NCBI RefSeq assembly: GCF_013141695.1 | Contig: NZ_WHNY01000065.1 | Location: forward strand, 62,001-126,000 | DNA length: 64,000 nt | DNA from: Paenibacillus plantarum | GTDB taxonomy: Bacteria; Bacillota; Bacilli; Paenibacillales; NBRC-103111 | Direction of reading: 5' to 3' | Shown: one piece after another, positions 41,906-51,201 of the stretch | Position numbering within the stretch: the stretch's first letter is position 1 | Layout: every line of letters begins with the position of its first letter | Translations under genes and position numbers: made by a program | The notes under the pieces: model-generated | Database searches by the model: none | What the model saw: only the letters and a program-made list of their open reading frames with translations | What the model was told of the DNA's origin: nothing

Positions 41906-43773
41906 ACCTGGCCTCCTTGTAGAAAGCCCTGTCTTCGCGCAATCCGATTCATCGTGCGTATCTGCCGAACAGCTTCTTTCTGTGATTTCGTTATTTCTGC
42001 AGCTGCCAAATATACCTTGCCATGTGGGTCATCCTTCGATCTCCCAGCCCGACCTGCCATCTGGACAAGTGCAGCTTCATCGAACAACTTCGAGTCTGCA
42101 TCCAAAATGAAAACATCGGATTGGGGCACGGTTACCCCACGTTCGAGGATGGTCGTCGTTACGAGTACACGAATATCCCGATTTCGGAAAAGCTGTACCT
42201 TCTCCGTACGCGAAGTATCCTTAGAGGAGGTTCCCTCTACGCGAACCACTGCGCTTTTAGGGGCCTTGCTCAACTTCTCTCTCAGCAGCATGACCATCGG
42301 CTCCACAAGCTGGATATTCGGAACGAATACAAATACTTGTGCTCCACGTTCAATAGATATTTCTAGTCGGGATTGAATAGATTCCGGGATGGATTGAGAA
42401 ACAATGGATTTTCTTAATGTAGGCGTAGATATCAACTGAGGTACTGGTAGGGGATGTTTATGAAATCGTACTGGAACGCGAACATGTGGCAGACGTCCGC
42501 GTTCGGCTGCGTGTCTAACGCGCGTAGGCGGTGTCGCTGACAGTAGGATATTCGTTCCGCCGGGCTTGCACACTTTCTCTGCAGCGTAGCTAAGCATGGG
42601 GTTATTGTGATACGGGAAGGCATCGATTTCATCGATGATGACGAGGTCAAAAGCTTGATGAAACCGCAACAACTGATGCGTTGTTGCGATGGTGATTTGC
42701 CCTTGCTCCCAGCGCTGCTCGCTTCCGCCATATAGCGTGACCACGCTGTATGTAGCGAACGCCCGCTGGATGCGCGGTTGCAGCTCTAACACCACGTCCT
42801 TACGTGGTGTAGCGATGAGGACACGCCCGCCTCGAGCGGCGGTGTAGTGAATGAACGGGAAGATCATCTCTGTCTTCCCTGCGCCTGTAACGGCCCAGAT
42901 AAGGAACTTGCCTGGGCCGCCAGGCTGCTTGCCTTGGATGTAGCGCAGCCCCTCAAGGGAAGCATGGGTCTGAGCATCACTGAGCCCCCAGGGCTCTATG
43001 TAGCCTTGTAATTCGTCGGTAGCCTCCGCGTCAGCAGTCGACAGCGCATTACCCGAGCCTCCGAGCACAAGCAAGGAGCAAGATCGAACCCTGCCCATTG
43101 CGAGGCACTCCTCGCAATAGGGACAGTCTTGTCCGCAATGCAAGCAGGCCGACCAGAACATCCGCGCTTCGCCGCTTCCACAGCGTTTACAAGCGTAATG
43201 CGAAGTCTTCCTGAACCATCGCCGCCAGTCACGCTTTACCTGTAGGTGTAAGCCACTCGTGAGCGACACATCGCCATTGAGATAGGCGAGTTGCAAATAG
43301 GCTGGCCACAAGGCTTCCAACCCCGCTAACCCTGCCGTCTCAACACCAGAAGCCTCTATTAGCTGCTGAAGCTCGTCTACCAATAGCGAACGCCCTCTGC
43401 AAGCTTCAACGAGATTAATATAAGTGGACGAGTGTAGCTGGAAGCTGCTGCTAAAACGTTTATCACACCATAACTTATAGTCCATCACTTCCGAACGCAT
43501 TTCATCCACGTTCGCTATTCCAAGCACAGTGGCTTCCCGTTTAACCATCGCAAGTAAGCGACTCTCGTTAGTATCCTTAGAAGTCGCATCACTTTTTCTT
43601 AACTTCTCAAGCAGTTCCATGCCCTGCCCTAAAGAAACAAAAGGTTCGAACAATACGAGGCCGGCGTCGGCTGCGTAATGCTCGAACCAACATTGGATAT
43701 CTGTCTGGGCATGCATCGTGAATTGCCACTCCCACACATATCTCTTGCGAACAGCATAGATCTGAACCTTCAT
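41902..43773 (-). CDS. comFA: ComFA competence DNA helicase
   Basis: ATP-dependent DNA translocase that helps pull single-stranded DNA into the cell. The 623-residue protein has a variable N-terminal domain, a four-Cys-type zinc finger region (CKRCGSGEARMFWSACLHCGQDCPYCEEC, from residue 195), Walker A AVTGAGKTEM (about 294-303), Walker B DEIDAFPY (381-388), SATPPTRVR motif III, and the C-terminal RecA domain with QMAGRAGRSKDDPHG. It is longer at the N-terminus than B. subtilis ComFA. Confidence 0.95.
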   Translation of the reverse strand: MKVQIYAVRKRYVWEWQFTMHAQTDIQCWFEHYAADAGLVLFEPFVSLGQGMELLEKLRKSDATSKDTNESRLLAMVKREATVLGIANVDEMRSEVMDYKLWCDKRFSSSFQLHSSTYINLVEACRGRSLLVDELQQLIEASGVETAGLAGLEALWPAYLQLAYLNGDVSLTSGLHLQVKRDWRRWFRKTSHYACKRCGSGEARMFWSACLHCGQDCPYCEECLAMGRVRSCSLLVLGGSGNALSTADAEATDELQGYIEPWGLSDAQTHASLEGLRYIQGKQPGGPGKFLIWAVTGAGKTEMIFPFIHYTAARGGRVLIATPRKDVVLELQPRIQRAFATYSVVTLYGGSEQRWEQGQITIATTHQLLRFHQAFDLVIIDEIDAFPYHNNPMLSYAAEKVCKPGGTNILLSATPPTRVRHAAERGRLPHVRVPVRFHKHPLPVPQLISTPTLRKSIVSQSIPESIQSRLEISIERGAQVFVFVPNIQLVEPMVMLLREKLSKAPKSAVVRVEGTSSKDTSRTEKVQLFRNRDIRVLVTTTILERGVTVPQSDVFILDADSKLFDEAALVQMAGRAGRSKDDPHGKVYLAAAEITKSQKEAVRQIRTMNRIARRQGFLQGGQV

Positions 43774-43862
43774 TCCTCACCGTTCTCTCTTCATCAAATA
43801 TAAATCATATAACGTACATGTTAGTTGAAGGTTAGTAAGTTTCTACCTGAAAGCGTTTGCTC

Positions 43863-44258
43863 TCAGACAACAGGAATCTTCACGAGATCCTCCCTATTAC
43901 TGAGGTGAACAAGTACAACAGGATCTTCATCATGCTGACTCAGAAAACGATCAACGGCATCATAGTCAGACTGTACACGCAGCTCTATGGCATACGTTTG
44001 GGATAAACGCTCAATAATCTCTCTTGTATCGTCAGACGACCCCTCGTCAATAATCGTAGCCTTGACCTGGTTGCCTCTTACACGCGAAAAGAAAAATAAT
44101 GAGCGAATAACCCACTCAATTTGATTTTGATTGTTTTTGGTAACAAGTAAAACAGTAGCAGGTTTCTTCTTCGTTCCCTTACGGGTACCCAATAAGAGAT
44201 GCAGCACGATAATGCTCACGCCATAGCAACCGAAAATACAAAGCAATCCAATCCACAT
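43863..44258 (-). CDS. Small membrane-anchored glycosyltransferase-2-like protein
   Basis: Protein of 131 residues with one N-terminal membrane helix (about 2-23, WIGLLCIFGCYGVSIIVLHLLLG), a basic stretch, then a piece resembling the start of a GT-A domain: ATVLLVTKNNQNQIEWVIRSLFFFS followed by IIDEGSSDDTREIIERL, the nucleotide-binding part of family GT2. The rest of a transferase domain is missing, so catalysis is unlikely. It starts behind GGGAGGG, 80 bases after degU with no clear terminator between. Function unknown. Confidence 0.75.
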   Translation of the reverse strand: MWIGLLCIFGCYGVSIIVLHLLLGTRKGTKKKPATVLLVTKNNQNQIEWVIRSLFFFSRVRGNQVKATIIDEGSSDDTREIIERLSQTYAIELRVQSDYDAVDRFLSQHDEDPVVLVHLSNREDLVKIPVV

Positions 44259-44338
44259 AGCGGGTCCCTCCCTTACCTGCAGTGTATGCGGCAGTGCAAA
44301 GGGGGGTTCCTATAGGCACGGAAAAGCAGGATAGCGAG

Positions 44339-45064
44339 TTACAATGTTACCCAACCATTCTTGATTGCAATAATTACCGCTTGCGTGCGGTCATCGACTT
44401 CCATTTTTTGAAGAATACTACTCACGTGGTTTTTCACTGTTTTCTCACTGATGTACAAGAATTCGCCAATCAGCTTATTACTCTTGCCTTCCGCCATAAG
44501 TCGAAGCACTTCTGCTTCCCTTTTGGTTAGTGGGCTATTCGCATTATGTATGTATTTCAATCCGGAATCCTTCACGCCTGTGCCCGTACCAACCACACCA
44601 ACGTCATCCAGATACGTCATACGTCTTAGTTGATTGATTAGCTTACCCGTTACCTTCGGATGAATGTAGGCGTGTCCTGCAACGACAGAACGAATGGCAT
44701 TAATCAGCGACTCCGCTTCCATATCCTTCAGCAAGTAACCTGAAGCTCCTTTGCGAAGCGTCTCAAACACATAGCTTTCATCATCATGAATGGATAGAAT
44801 GATGACTTTAATATCAGGAAAAATCAGTTTCAGACGTTCTGTTGCAATGACACCGTTCTCCAAGGGCATATTGATGTCCATGAGCACGATATCAGGCGTA
44901 ATTTGATTACACAATTCAATGACTTGGATGCCGTCGCCACACTCACCGATAACTTCCATGTCATCTTCCATATTAATGATCCGTTTAACACCTTCACGAA
45001 AAAGCTGATGATCGTCTGCAATGACAATATGTACATTGCGTTTGTGACTCGCCGTGTTGTCCAT
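44339..45064 (-). CDS. degU: DegU two-component response regulator
   Basis: NarL/LuxR-type regulator of exoenzymes, competence and motility in Bacillales. The 241-residue protein has a receiver domain (VHIVIADDHQLFREGV, phospho-acceptor D63 in VLMDINMP, K in YLLKDMEAE) and a C-terminal LuxR helix-turn-helix (PLTKREAEVLRLMAEGKSNKLIGEFLYISEKTVKNHVSSIL). The ATG at 45062-45064 with AAGGAGG nine bases upstream, inside the degS end, is preferred over a start 27 bases earlier. Confidence 0.96.
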   Translation of the reverse strand: MDNTASHKRNVHIVIADDHQLFREGVKRIINMEDDMEVIGECGDGIQVIELCNQITPDIVLMDINMPLENGVIATERLKLIFPDIKVIILSIHDDESYVFETLRKGASGYLLKDMEAESLINAIRSVVAGHAYIHPKVTGKLINQLRRMTYLDDVGVVGTGTGVKDSGLKYIHNANSPLTKREAEVLRLMAEGKSNKLIGEFLYISEKTVKNHVSSILQKMEVDDRTQAVIIAIKNGWVTL

Positions 45065-45065
45065 T

Positions 45066-46229
45066 CTAGTTTTCCTCCTTGTTCTCTCCAACGCCGCCGA
45101 TAGGGATGAGCATCGTAATTTTTGTTCCTGAATCTTTCTCGGACTCCAGAACCATGGTACCTTCTAGCAGTTCCACACGCTCTCTCATTCCCAGTAAACC
45201 AAAGTTATTCCCCTTGGCTATTCTTAGTTCTGTTAGCGGAACATCAAAACCGATTCCGTTATCTACAACGTAAATCTGTACTTGATCTGGTTCTAGCGTG
45301 AGTTCAACAGACAAGAAGGTTGCTTTGGCATGTTTGTTTATATTCGATAAAGCTTCCTGCACCAAGCGGAAAATAGCTATTTCCAACCCAGACGGGATGC
45401 GTGTTTCTTTCCCGACCAAGTTAAACTGTGTGTGGATTCGATATTTGTCCTCGAAATCCTGCACATATTTCCGTAATGTAGGCACAATCCCTAAATCATC
45501 GAGCGCCATTGGTCGGAGGTTGAAAATAATTTTGCGAACCTCTTCAAGGCCATTTCTGACTTGTCCCTTTAAATCAACTAACTCATCCTTCACCGCCGAA
45601 ATATCTTCCTTGACGAGCATCCGATGGGCAATTTCAGTCCGAAGCACAACGTTCGCCAAGGTTTGAGCCATACCATCATGAATTTCGCGCGCGATTCGTT
45701 TGCGTTCTTCCTCTTGAGCCAAAATAATTTTCAGCCCCAGCAGTTGTCGATTCTTAGCCGACTCAATAATACGTGTTAACTGATTGAGGTCCCCTGATAA
45801 ATATTCCAGTGCAACATTCATCTGAGAGACGATCGTTTCGGCGCGTTCTACCTGCTTGTCCACATTCTTCATGCGAACCTGCAGGTCATTGCGGCGGATC
45901 TTGAGATTATTCTCTTTTTCCCGCGCAACGGTTAGCTGTAGTTGAAAAGCGATAGCGGCTTCATAAGCAATCTTGATATCTTCTTCTCGATACTTGTTGA
46001 AATCTCGACTCACTTCCGTGAGCCGGATCCGCGATCTCTTATATTCTTTCTCTAACATATCCACGAGATCAATCGTGACACCCGTCTCATGCTTAATGTC
46101 ATTCAGCTCCCGAGTAAGCGACTCCTTCTCTAAGCGTGATGACTCAGCAATCTCAAACAATTGATACTTGCTGCTTTCCATGACGTTAATGGCGTTGGTT
46201 ATGACCTTGTCTATAGCGTCTGGTTGCAC
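45066..46229 (-). CDS. degS: DegS cytoplasmic sensor histidine kinase
   Basis: Partner kinase/phosphatase of DegU. The 387-residue protein has no membrane helix, a long coiled-coil DegS sensor domain (about 10-170), the HisKA_3 dimerisation/phosphoacceptor box EEERKRIAREIHDGMAQTL (H184) and a HATPase domain (VQEALSNINKHAKA, VDNGIGFD, GLLGMRERVELLEG). It is one base from degU. A candidate extended -10 (TGCTACAAT) lies in the 98-base gap upstream. Confidence 0.96.
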   Translation of the reverse strand: MQPDAIDKVITNAINVMESSKYQLFEIAESSRLEKESLTRELNDIKHETGVTIDLVDMLEKEYKRSRIRLTEVSRDFNKYREEDIKIAYEAAIAFQLQLTVAREKENNLKIRRNDLQVRMKNVDKQVERAETIVSQMNVALEYLSGDLNQLTRIIESAKNRQLLGLKIILAQEEERKRIAREIHDGMAQTLANVVLRTEIAHRMLVKEDISAVKDELVDLKGQVRNGLEEVRKIIFNLRPMALDDLGIVPTLRKYVQDFEDKYRIHTQFNLVGKETRIPSGLEIAIFRLVQEALSNINKHAKATFLSVELTLEPDQVQIYVVDNGIGFDVPLTELRIAKGNNFGLLGMRERVELLEGTMVLESEKDSGTKITMLIPIGGVGENKEEN

Positions 46230-46327
46230 ATGAAACGAGCTCCTTTTAATAAAACCTTATAATAGTAAGTTGTCTACCCCATATTGTAGCATAGTTCTTC
46301 CCGTTTGCCGTGTACTTCTAGTACTAT

Positions 46328-48931
46328 TTATTCAATAGAAATTCCGTAATTCTGGGGATCCCAGCCTACTTTGAAGCCTAATCGCTCCGAAATGAGCCGT
46401 AACGGGACCATTGTCACATTATTCATGATCGCTGGAGCCACTTCTGCCGTGACACGACCGCCATTTACAAGCAGATCAGCTTGATCAATCCATAGGTCAA
46501 TTAGTTTATCTCCTCGAAGGACAGTTACCTTACGTTCTTTGTCATCCCACTTCACAGTGCCACCCAATGCTTCTGTGACAAAACGAATCGGAACCAACGT
46601 ATTATCCTTCACGATCGTCGGTGCTTGTTCCAACGTCATAGGCTTGCTATTCAAAGTTGCTTGCTTCTTATTTACGGTAAGTTTAATTGCATTCTTAGGT
46701 AACGTTGGCATTTGTCCTTTATAAATGAATGAAATATCGTCAATATTAATTTTCCCTTTCGTGGCTCTTTCATCCTGCCCGTTAGCTGGATTTGCGACAT
46801 AAATGCTTTTTACAAGCAACGGTGCCTTCAGATCCGACACATCCGCCGTCACCTTACGCCAGCCTGTCCAGTTCATATTTTCCGTAAAACTAACATAATT
46901 CAACTTACCATCCGCATCAATGACCTCTGCACGGACCCAGTTGAAGCTGCCATCACCCAAGACTTTAGCCGTTATAAATTCAGGTTCACCCTCAATCGGC
47001 GCACCATTCCCATTATTAAACCTCGCATAGGCCGCTTTCGTTCCTTGTCCCTTGGAGAAATCATAAGTGATTTCCAAGTTCTTATTTCCATTGTTCGGTA
47101 CAATATTGACGCTAGCAACGACCTCTGCCGGATATTTGTCTCCTGTCGTCATGACTGCAAATTTATCTAAATCGTACCATACTTTCTCCTGCCCGACAGG
47201 CAAAGTTACCATAGTGCTATACCCATCGTATCGTGCAATAACCTGAGCCGTTTGCGCTCCAGATGTACTATCTACGTGTAAGACGCCATTCGTAATCGTT
47301 CCTTTAACTCCGCTAAGCTCCCAAGTCGCTGATGCCGCGGGTAACTCTCTCGTTGCTCCACTTCGCGTTGTAACGGTAATAGGAAGCTTGAAATCGCCGC
47401 CCTCCGTCAATGAGAATGATCCTGAGCTAAAAGCCATCGACGTAATCTGATCACGCCCGACAATTTCCACATCCATCGTTGCTGATCCTTTGCCTGATTT
47501 TGCGACAATCTGCGTTTTCCCAGGCATTGTTGGTGTATATACGTTATCCTTAAACGAGCCATTGGCTACCGTGGTACTCCATTGTGGAACAATTCCTGTT
47601 ACAGCAATAGGATTATAATAATCATCATAAGCTTTGAATTGATAAGTGCTGGATTCATTTACGAATAATAAGGATTGCCCTTTTAAAATAAGACCTAGTA
47701 AATCACCTTTCGGCGCTGTCGAATATACCCCCAAACCGTTTGCTACCGCACGTTGATTTCCGTTTTGTGTTTTGTTCACTAGCTTCGGATCTACATCACC
47801 AAGTGGCCTAGACACCATCTGTGTCGATCCACCGCCATCAAGGACCATCCCTCGCCAAACACCAGCATCAATCATGAATTGCTGAAGCTCTGGCAGCGTC
47901 ATCCCGGCACTAGGTCCGTTGCGATCGGCAGTAATGATGTAAGCCTTCTTCAGATCCTTGGAGTAACCCACTGCTGTCCTAGAAACAGGACTATATCCGT
48001 TGAAATCATTAATATTCCGTGTAAAATAGCTCGGCTTCGCCTCATCAACCAGCAATGTGCTGCCACCGATGAGCATTTTGAAGTTCTTCCAATCATATGT
48101 CTTCGACGCATCGTGTGGAATCATGTCGTACTTCGTCGAGATTTTATCGCCAACCTTGAGATGATTTACAATAAATTCTCTAGCTAAACCGGAGCCCCTA
48201 AGGATATACCCATCTGCAGGAGCAACCATTTTTACATTCGTATCAACTTGGATCTCCTTAACAATATCATTCTGGATGAGGGCCTCCGTCGGTACGTGTG
48301 TGCCATCCACAGCGCGCTGTGTCATCGCCCAAGCACTTGTATAAAGGAAAAGGCCGTCAGCTATCAGCGGAACATCATTATCGTCCCAGTAGAACGTTTT
48401 GTTCACACCACCAAGCTCGAACTTTGTCCCATCCTTTGCCGTAACCGTACCCTGGAAATCGAAAATATCAATAATCGGCTGATTCGTCTTCGTAATAGCA
48501 AAAGAGTACAACCCCGAAATCTTCGCTGGCGTCGCCATCACCTGTCCGTTCGTAATCTGCGCCCCCTCTGGTACGCCTTCCGCCTGGGTATTATAGAAAT
48601 CCCCGTTTACGCCTGCTACAGCACCTGTATCCTTCACCATGCCGAGCACACTCTGGTTCTTCGTGAACTGATTGTTCGTTCCTGCCATTGCGTCTATCTT
48701 CACGTTCGGGTTCGTCAGATCCACTTCGATCACATTGGCGTTCACCGATACTTCCTTATTGCTTCGTGTTGTCGACCATACGTAATTCTTCATAATTGCA
48801 CCTGATGTGATCGTCTCTTGCGAGCTCAACGTCAGTTTCGTGCCCGCCGCGTTTACCGTAACTCCCGACACCAACTGCCACACCATAGCGCAAGCCAGCG
48901 CTGCTACTCCTACTTGCCTCTGTACCTTCAC
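46328..48931 (-). CDS. Secreted phosphodiester glycosidase (NAGPA) with copper amine oxidase-like stalk domain
   Basis: Exported protein of 867 residues with a signal peptide (about 1-29, ending VTVNAAG). A NAGPA/phosphodiester-alpha-GlcNAcase domain spans roughly 85-405 (NGDFYNTQAEGVPEGAQI, RTAVGYSKDLKKAYIITADRN, LDGGGSTQMVSR). Ig-like segments follow, then a carbohydrate-module-like region, and a C-terminal copper amine oxidase N-like domain (about 755-867, VPIRFVTEALGGTVKWD). Such proteins act on cell-surface glycopolymers. It uses a GTG start (48929-48931); the ribosome site GGAG is 12 bases away, somewhat far. Confidence 0.88.
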   Translation of the reverse strand: MKVQRQVGVAALACAMVWQLVSGVTVNAAGTKLTLSSQETITSGAIMKNYVWSTTRSNKEVSVNANVIEVDLTNPNVKIDAMAGTNNQFTKNQSVLGMVKDTGAVAGVNGDFYNTQAEGVPEGAQITNGQVMATPAKISGLYSFAITKTNQPIIDIFDFQGTVTAKDGTKFELGGVNKTFYWDDNDVPLIADGLFLYTSAWAMTQRAVDGTHVPTEALIQNDIVKEIQVDTNVKMVAPADGYILRGSGLAREFIVNHLKVGDKISTKYDMIPHDASKTYDWKNFKMLIGGSTLLVDEAKPSYFTRNINDFNGYSPVSRTAVGYSKDLKKAYIITADRNGPSAGMTLPELQQFMIDAGVWRGMVLDGGGSTQMVSRPLGDVDPKLVNKTQNGNQRAVANGLGVYSTAPKGDLLGLILKGQSLLFVNESSTYQFKAYDDYYNPIAVTGIVPQWSTTVANGSFKDNVYTPTMPGKTQIVAKSGKGSATMDVEIVGRDQITSMAFSSGSFSLTEGGDFKLPITVTTRSGATRELPAASATWELSGVKGTITNGVLHVDSTSGAQTAQVIARYDGYSTMVTLPVGQEKVWYDLDKFAVMTTGDKYPAEVVASVNIVPNNGNKNLEITYDFSKGQGTKAAYARFNNGNGAPIEGEPEFITAKVLGDGSFNWVRAEVIDADGKLNYVSFTENMNWTGWRKVTADVSDLKAPLLVKSIYVANPANGQDERATKGKINIDDISFIYKGQMPTLPKNAIKLTVNKKQATLNSKPMTLEQAPTIVKDNTLVPIRFVTEALGGTVKWDDKERKVTVLRGDKLIDLWIDQADLLVNGGRVTAEVAPAIMNNVTMVPLRLISERLGFKVGWDPQNYGISIE

Positions 48932-49071
48932 GTTGCCGTTCCACTCCTCTTATTATCTAATACTTCCATGTCTATCATTGATGCGATAACTATATAGACT
49001 CTTAAACTATGGAAAAAGTTACGATATTCCCCATGTTGTATTCATATGTCACAGATAAATGGTAAAAAAGC

Positions 49072-49104
49072 AAAAAAAGAGCACAACCCTCCCGGGTCTG
49101 CTCT
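49072..49104 (-). terminator. Terminator after the coiled-coil gene
   Basis: Minus-strand hairpin with arms AGAGCA/TGCTCT and an inner ACCC/GGGT stem (49078-49104), followed by seven Ts (49072-49078), 25 bases past the stop. Confidence 0.82.
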
Positions 49105-49128
49105 CTGCTTGAGATGCTTATATAATGA

Positions 49129-49395
49129 TTAAATTATTTTCTTTAATTTAGCTTCTTGTTCAATCGATCGCGCTGAGAGCAGTTCAATAATCCTGTGTTG
49201 TTGCTCTTGCACATTTTCCAAACGCTTCACGATTTCGTTGGTTTCCAGCACGGCTTGTTTAATTTGAGATTGTTCTAATTCTAATCTGTCTAGTCTTGAA
49301 TCAATACCATCTAATCGAGAATCAATGCCAATAAGTAGTGGTGATAATTCTGCCTTAAGTATAGCGGTAAGTGCGTCTTTCAAATCGTTATCCAA
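49129..49395 (-). CDS. Small coiled-coil protein of unknown function
   Basis: Acidic 88-residue protein with heptad repeats throughout; the segment IDSRLDGIDSRLDRLELEQSQIKQ contains a seven-residue repeat (GIDSRLD twice), followed by ETNEIVKRLENVQEQQHRIIELL. It has no signal peptide. Similar short proteins are common in Bacillales and have no assigned role. It uses a TTG start (49393-49395) with GGGAG nine bases upstream, and has its own terminator. The 200 bases upstream (49396-49596) show nothing else I can identify beyond the metK terminator. Confidence 0.72.
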   Translation of the reverse strand: MDNDLKDALTAILKAELSPLLIGIDSRLDGIDSRLDRLELEQSQIKQAVLETNEIVKRLENVQEQQHRIIELLSARSIEQEAKLKKII

Positions 49396-49562
49396 TACAT
49401 CGCTCTCCCTTCTTCTAATAAAACAGAACTTACCTAGTATTCATCATAACATAATTCCCTATGAATTAGCATCAGATGACATATACATATAGTACCACCA
49501 TTATTAACAAAAGGATACAAAAATATTTACAATAGCAAATCATATGTTGGCGAAATGCAAAA

Positions 49563-49587
49563 CAAAAAGCCGCCCATGAAGGACGGC
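49563..49587 (-). terminator. metK terminator
   Basis: Minus-strand hairpin GCCGTCC/GGGCGGC (49569-49587, one T-G pair) followed by TTTTTG, ten bases past the metK stop. Confidence 0.85.
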
Positions 49588-49596
49588 CTCTCTCTA

Positions 49597-50811
49597 TTAA
49601 TGCTTAAGCTCTAACGCTTGCGTTCTCAATGATTCTGCTTTATCTGTACGCTCCCAAGGAACATCTAGATCGTTACGGCCGAAGTGACCATAAGCTGCAG
49701 TTTGACGGTAGATTGGACGACGAAGATCAAGCTCTTTAATAATACCCGCTGGGCGAAGGTCAAAGTTACTGTGGATCAGCTCAACAAGCTTTTCTTCACT
49801 CACTTTAGCCGTACCGAATGTATCTACAGCAATAGATACAGGACGAGCAACACCAATCGCGTATGCCAATTGAACTTCACATTTCTCAGCAAGGCCAGCT
49901 GCTACGATATTCTTCGCAACATAACGCGCCGCGTAAGCACCGGAACGGTCAACTTTTGTCGGATCTTTACCGGAGAATGCGCCGCCGCCATGACGAGCAT
50001 AACCACCGTACGTATCAACGATAATTTTACGACCTGTAAGACCTGCATCCCCTTGAGGTCCGCCGATAACGAAACGACCAGTTGGGTTGATGAAGTAGTT
50101 CGTCTTCTCATCCAGCAAGTGTGCTGGAACGATTGGAAGAATAACATGTTCTTTAATATCTTTTTGGATTTGCTCCAAAGTTGTGTTCTCATCATGCTGT
50201 GTGGATACAACGATTGCATCTACACGAACAGGTTTATCATCGATGTACTCAACAGTTACTTGAGTTTTACCATCTGGACGCAAGTATGGAAGAGTGCCGT
50301 TCTTACGAACTTCTGTCAATCGACGAGCCAATTGGTGAGAAATAGAAATCGGAAGAGGCATAAGCTCAGGCGTCTCATTTACTGCAAAACCGAACATCAA
50401 GCCTTGGTCACCAGCACCAATTGCTTCGATTTCTTCATCAGACATGTTACCTTCTCTTGCTTCAAGGGCTCTATCTACACCTTGTGCAATGTCAGGGGAT
50501 TGCTCGTTCAACGAAACGAGAACCGCACATGTTTGGGAATCGAAACCGTATTTAGCGCGTGTGTAACCAATCTCTTTAATCGTTTGTCTTGCGATAGCTT
50601 GAATATCTACATATTCAGACTTCGACGTGATTTCACCAATTACCAAAACCAAACCAGTTGCTACAGATACCTCACATGCTACACGAGCATTCGGATCATT
50701 AGCTAGAAATGCATCCAATACCGAGTCAGAAATTTGGTCACAAATTTTATCTGGATGACCTTCTGTTACGGATTCGGATGTAAATAAACGACGTCCACGA
50801 ACTTGAGCCAT
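49597..50811 (-). CDS. metK: S-adenosylmethionine synthetase
   Basis: Makes SAM from methionine and ATP. The 404-residue protein has FTSESVTEGHPDKICDQISD (ATP site), GAGDQGLMFG, the methionine loop and the P-loop-like GGGAFSGKDPTKVDRS, all standard. I chose the ATG at 50809-50811, nine bases from AGGAGG, rather than in-frame starts up to 24 bases earlier. A structured leader with a terminator-like hairpin precedes it. SAM from this enzyme would supply the sugar methyltransferases in the window, though that is not a special link. Confidence 0.97.
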   Translation of the reverse strand: MAQVRGRRLFTSESVTEGHPDKICDQISDSVLDAFLANDPNARVACEVSVATGLVLVIGEITSKSEYVDIQAIARQTIKEIGYTRAKYGFDSQTCAVLVSLNEQSPDIAQGVDRALEAREGNMSDEEIEAIGAGDQGLMFGFAVNETPELMPLPISISHQLARRLTEVRKNGTLPYLRPDGKTQVTVEYIDDKPVRVDAIVVSTQHDENTTLEQIQKDIKEHVILPIVPAHLLDEKTNYFINPTGRFVIGGPQGDAGLTGRKIIVDTYGGYARHGGGAFSGKDPTKVDRSGAYAARYVAKNIVAAGLAEKCEVQLAYAIGVARPVSIAVDTFGTAKVSEEKLVELIHSNFDLRPAGIIKELDLRRPIYRQTAAYGHFGRNDLDVPWERTDKAESLRTQALELKH

Positions 50812-50875
50812 ATTATTCATCCTCCTACAATACAATTAGTATGTTTGAAAAGCTTCTACTCGATGCCTCTATGAT

Positions 50876-50980
50876 AAAAAAAGTGGGCCCGGCTTTAGCG
50901 GAGCTTTTCTCGCCAAACGGAATCCCTCTTTTGCGCTCATGCGCTGACAAGATCTTTGAATTCCGCACTGGTACAAATAG
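50876..50980 (-). promoter_or_regulatory. Structured metK leader with attenuator-like terminator
   Basis: Upstream of metK the minus strand has a hairpin (arms at 50887-50894 and 50897-50904, AGCCGGGC/GCTCCGCT with one mismatch), then CCAC and seven Ts (50876-50882): a terminator inside the leader. Ahead of it CGGAAT (about 50960-50965) can pair with ATTCCG (50918-50923), enclosing a GCGC/GCGC hairpin. This suggests transcription attenuation. The classical S-box core sequence is not visible. The class is unknown. Confidence 0.5.
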
Positions 50981-50993
50981 ATAAATCATAAAT

Positions 50994-51039
50994 AAAGACA
51001 ATACATGATTAAAGACAATACATGATTAAAGACAACATT
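50994..51039. repeat. 17-bp tandem repeat, 2.7 copies
   Basis: The unit AAAGACAATACATGATT occurs at 50994-51010 and 51011-51027, and a third, partial and diverged copy runs 51028-51039. It lies just upstream of the putative metK leader and may span its promoter. Confidence 0.8.
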
Positions 51040-51142
51040 AAAATGAACCTTCCCCTATCGGAAAAGGTTAAATTGAATATTGACCTTCAATTATCCATCC
51101 TACTTTATTTGTCGTGTAATGTCAATTTATAATTTTTATTTT

Positions 51143-51176
51143 GTAATGAAAAAGAGGTCAGCAATAGCTGGCCTCT
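51143..51176 (-). terminator. Terminator after the SASP gene
   Basis: Minus-strand hairpin AGAGGCCAGC/GCTGACCTCT (51153-51162 with 51167-51176, one T-G pair) and a following TTTTTCATT tail, about 25 bases past the stop. Confidence 0.78.
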
Positions 51177-51201
51177 CTTTCATTTTTATAATAAATAATG
51201 A

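Noticed and set aside
46230..46327. degS promoter with extended -10 TGCTACAAT
   Set aside because: The -10 looks good, but I found no convincing -35, so it is mentioned only under degS.
48248..48805. 185-codon plus-strand frame antisense to the NAGPA/stalk protein gene
   Set aside because: Cys/His/Arg-rich composition typical of a shadow frame, with no ribosome site.
49684..50706. 340-codon plus-strand frame antisense to metK
   Set aside because: Shadow of a highly biased, certain gene; the translation is Thr/Ser/Arg/Cys-rich and has no domain.
50836..51000. Classical SAM-I (S-box) riboswitch before metK
   Set aside because: Looked for the conserved GAGGGACTGGCCC and GAAGCCCGGCAACC core and did not find it; only a structured leader of unknown class is claimed.
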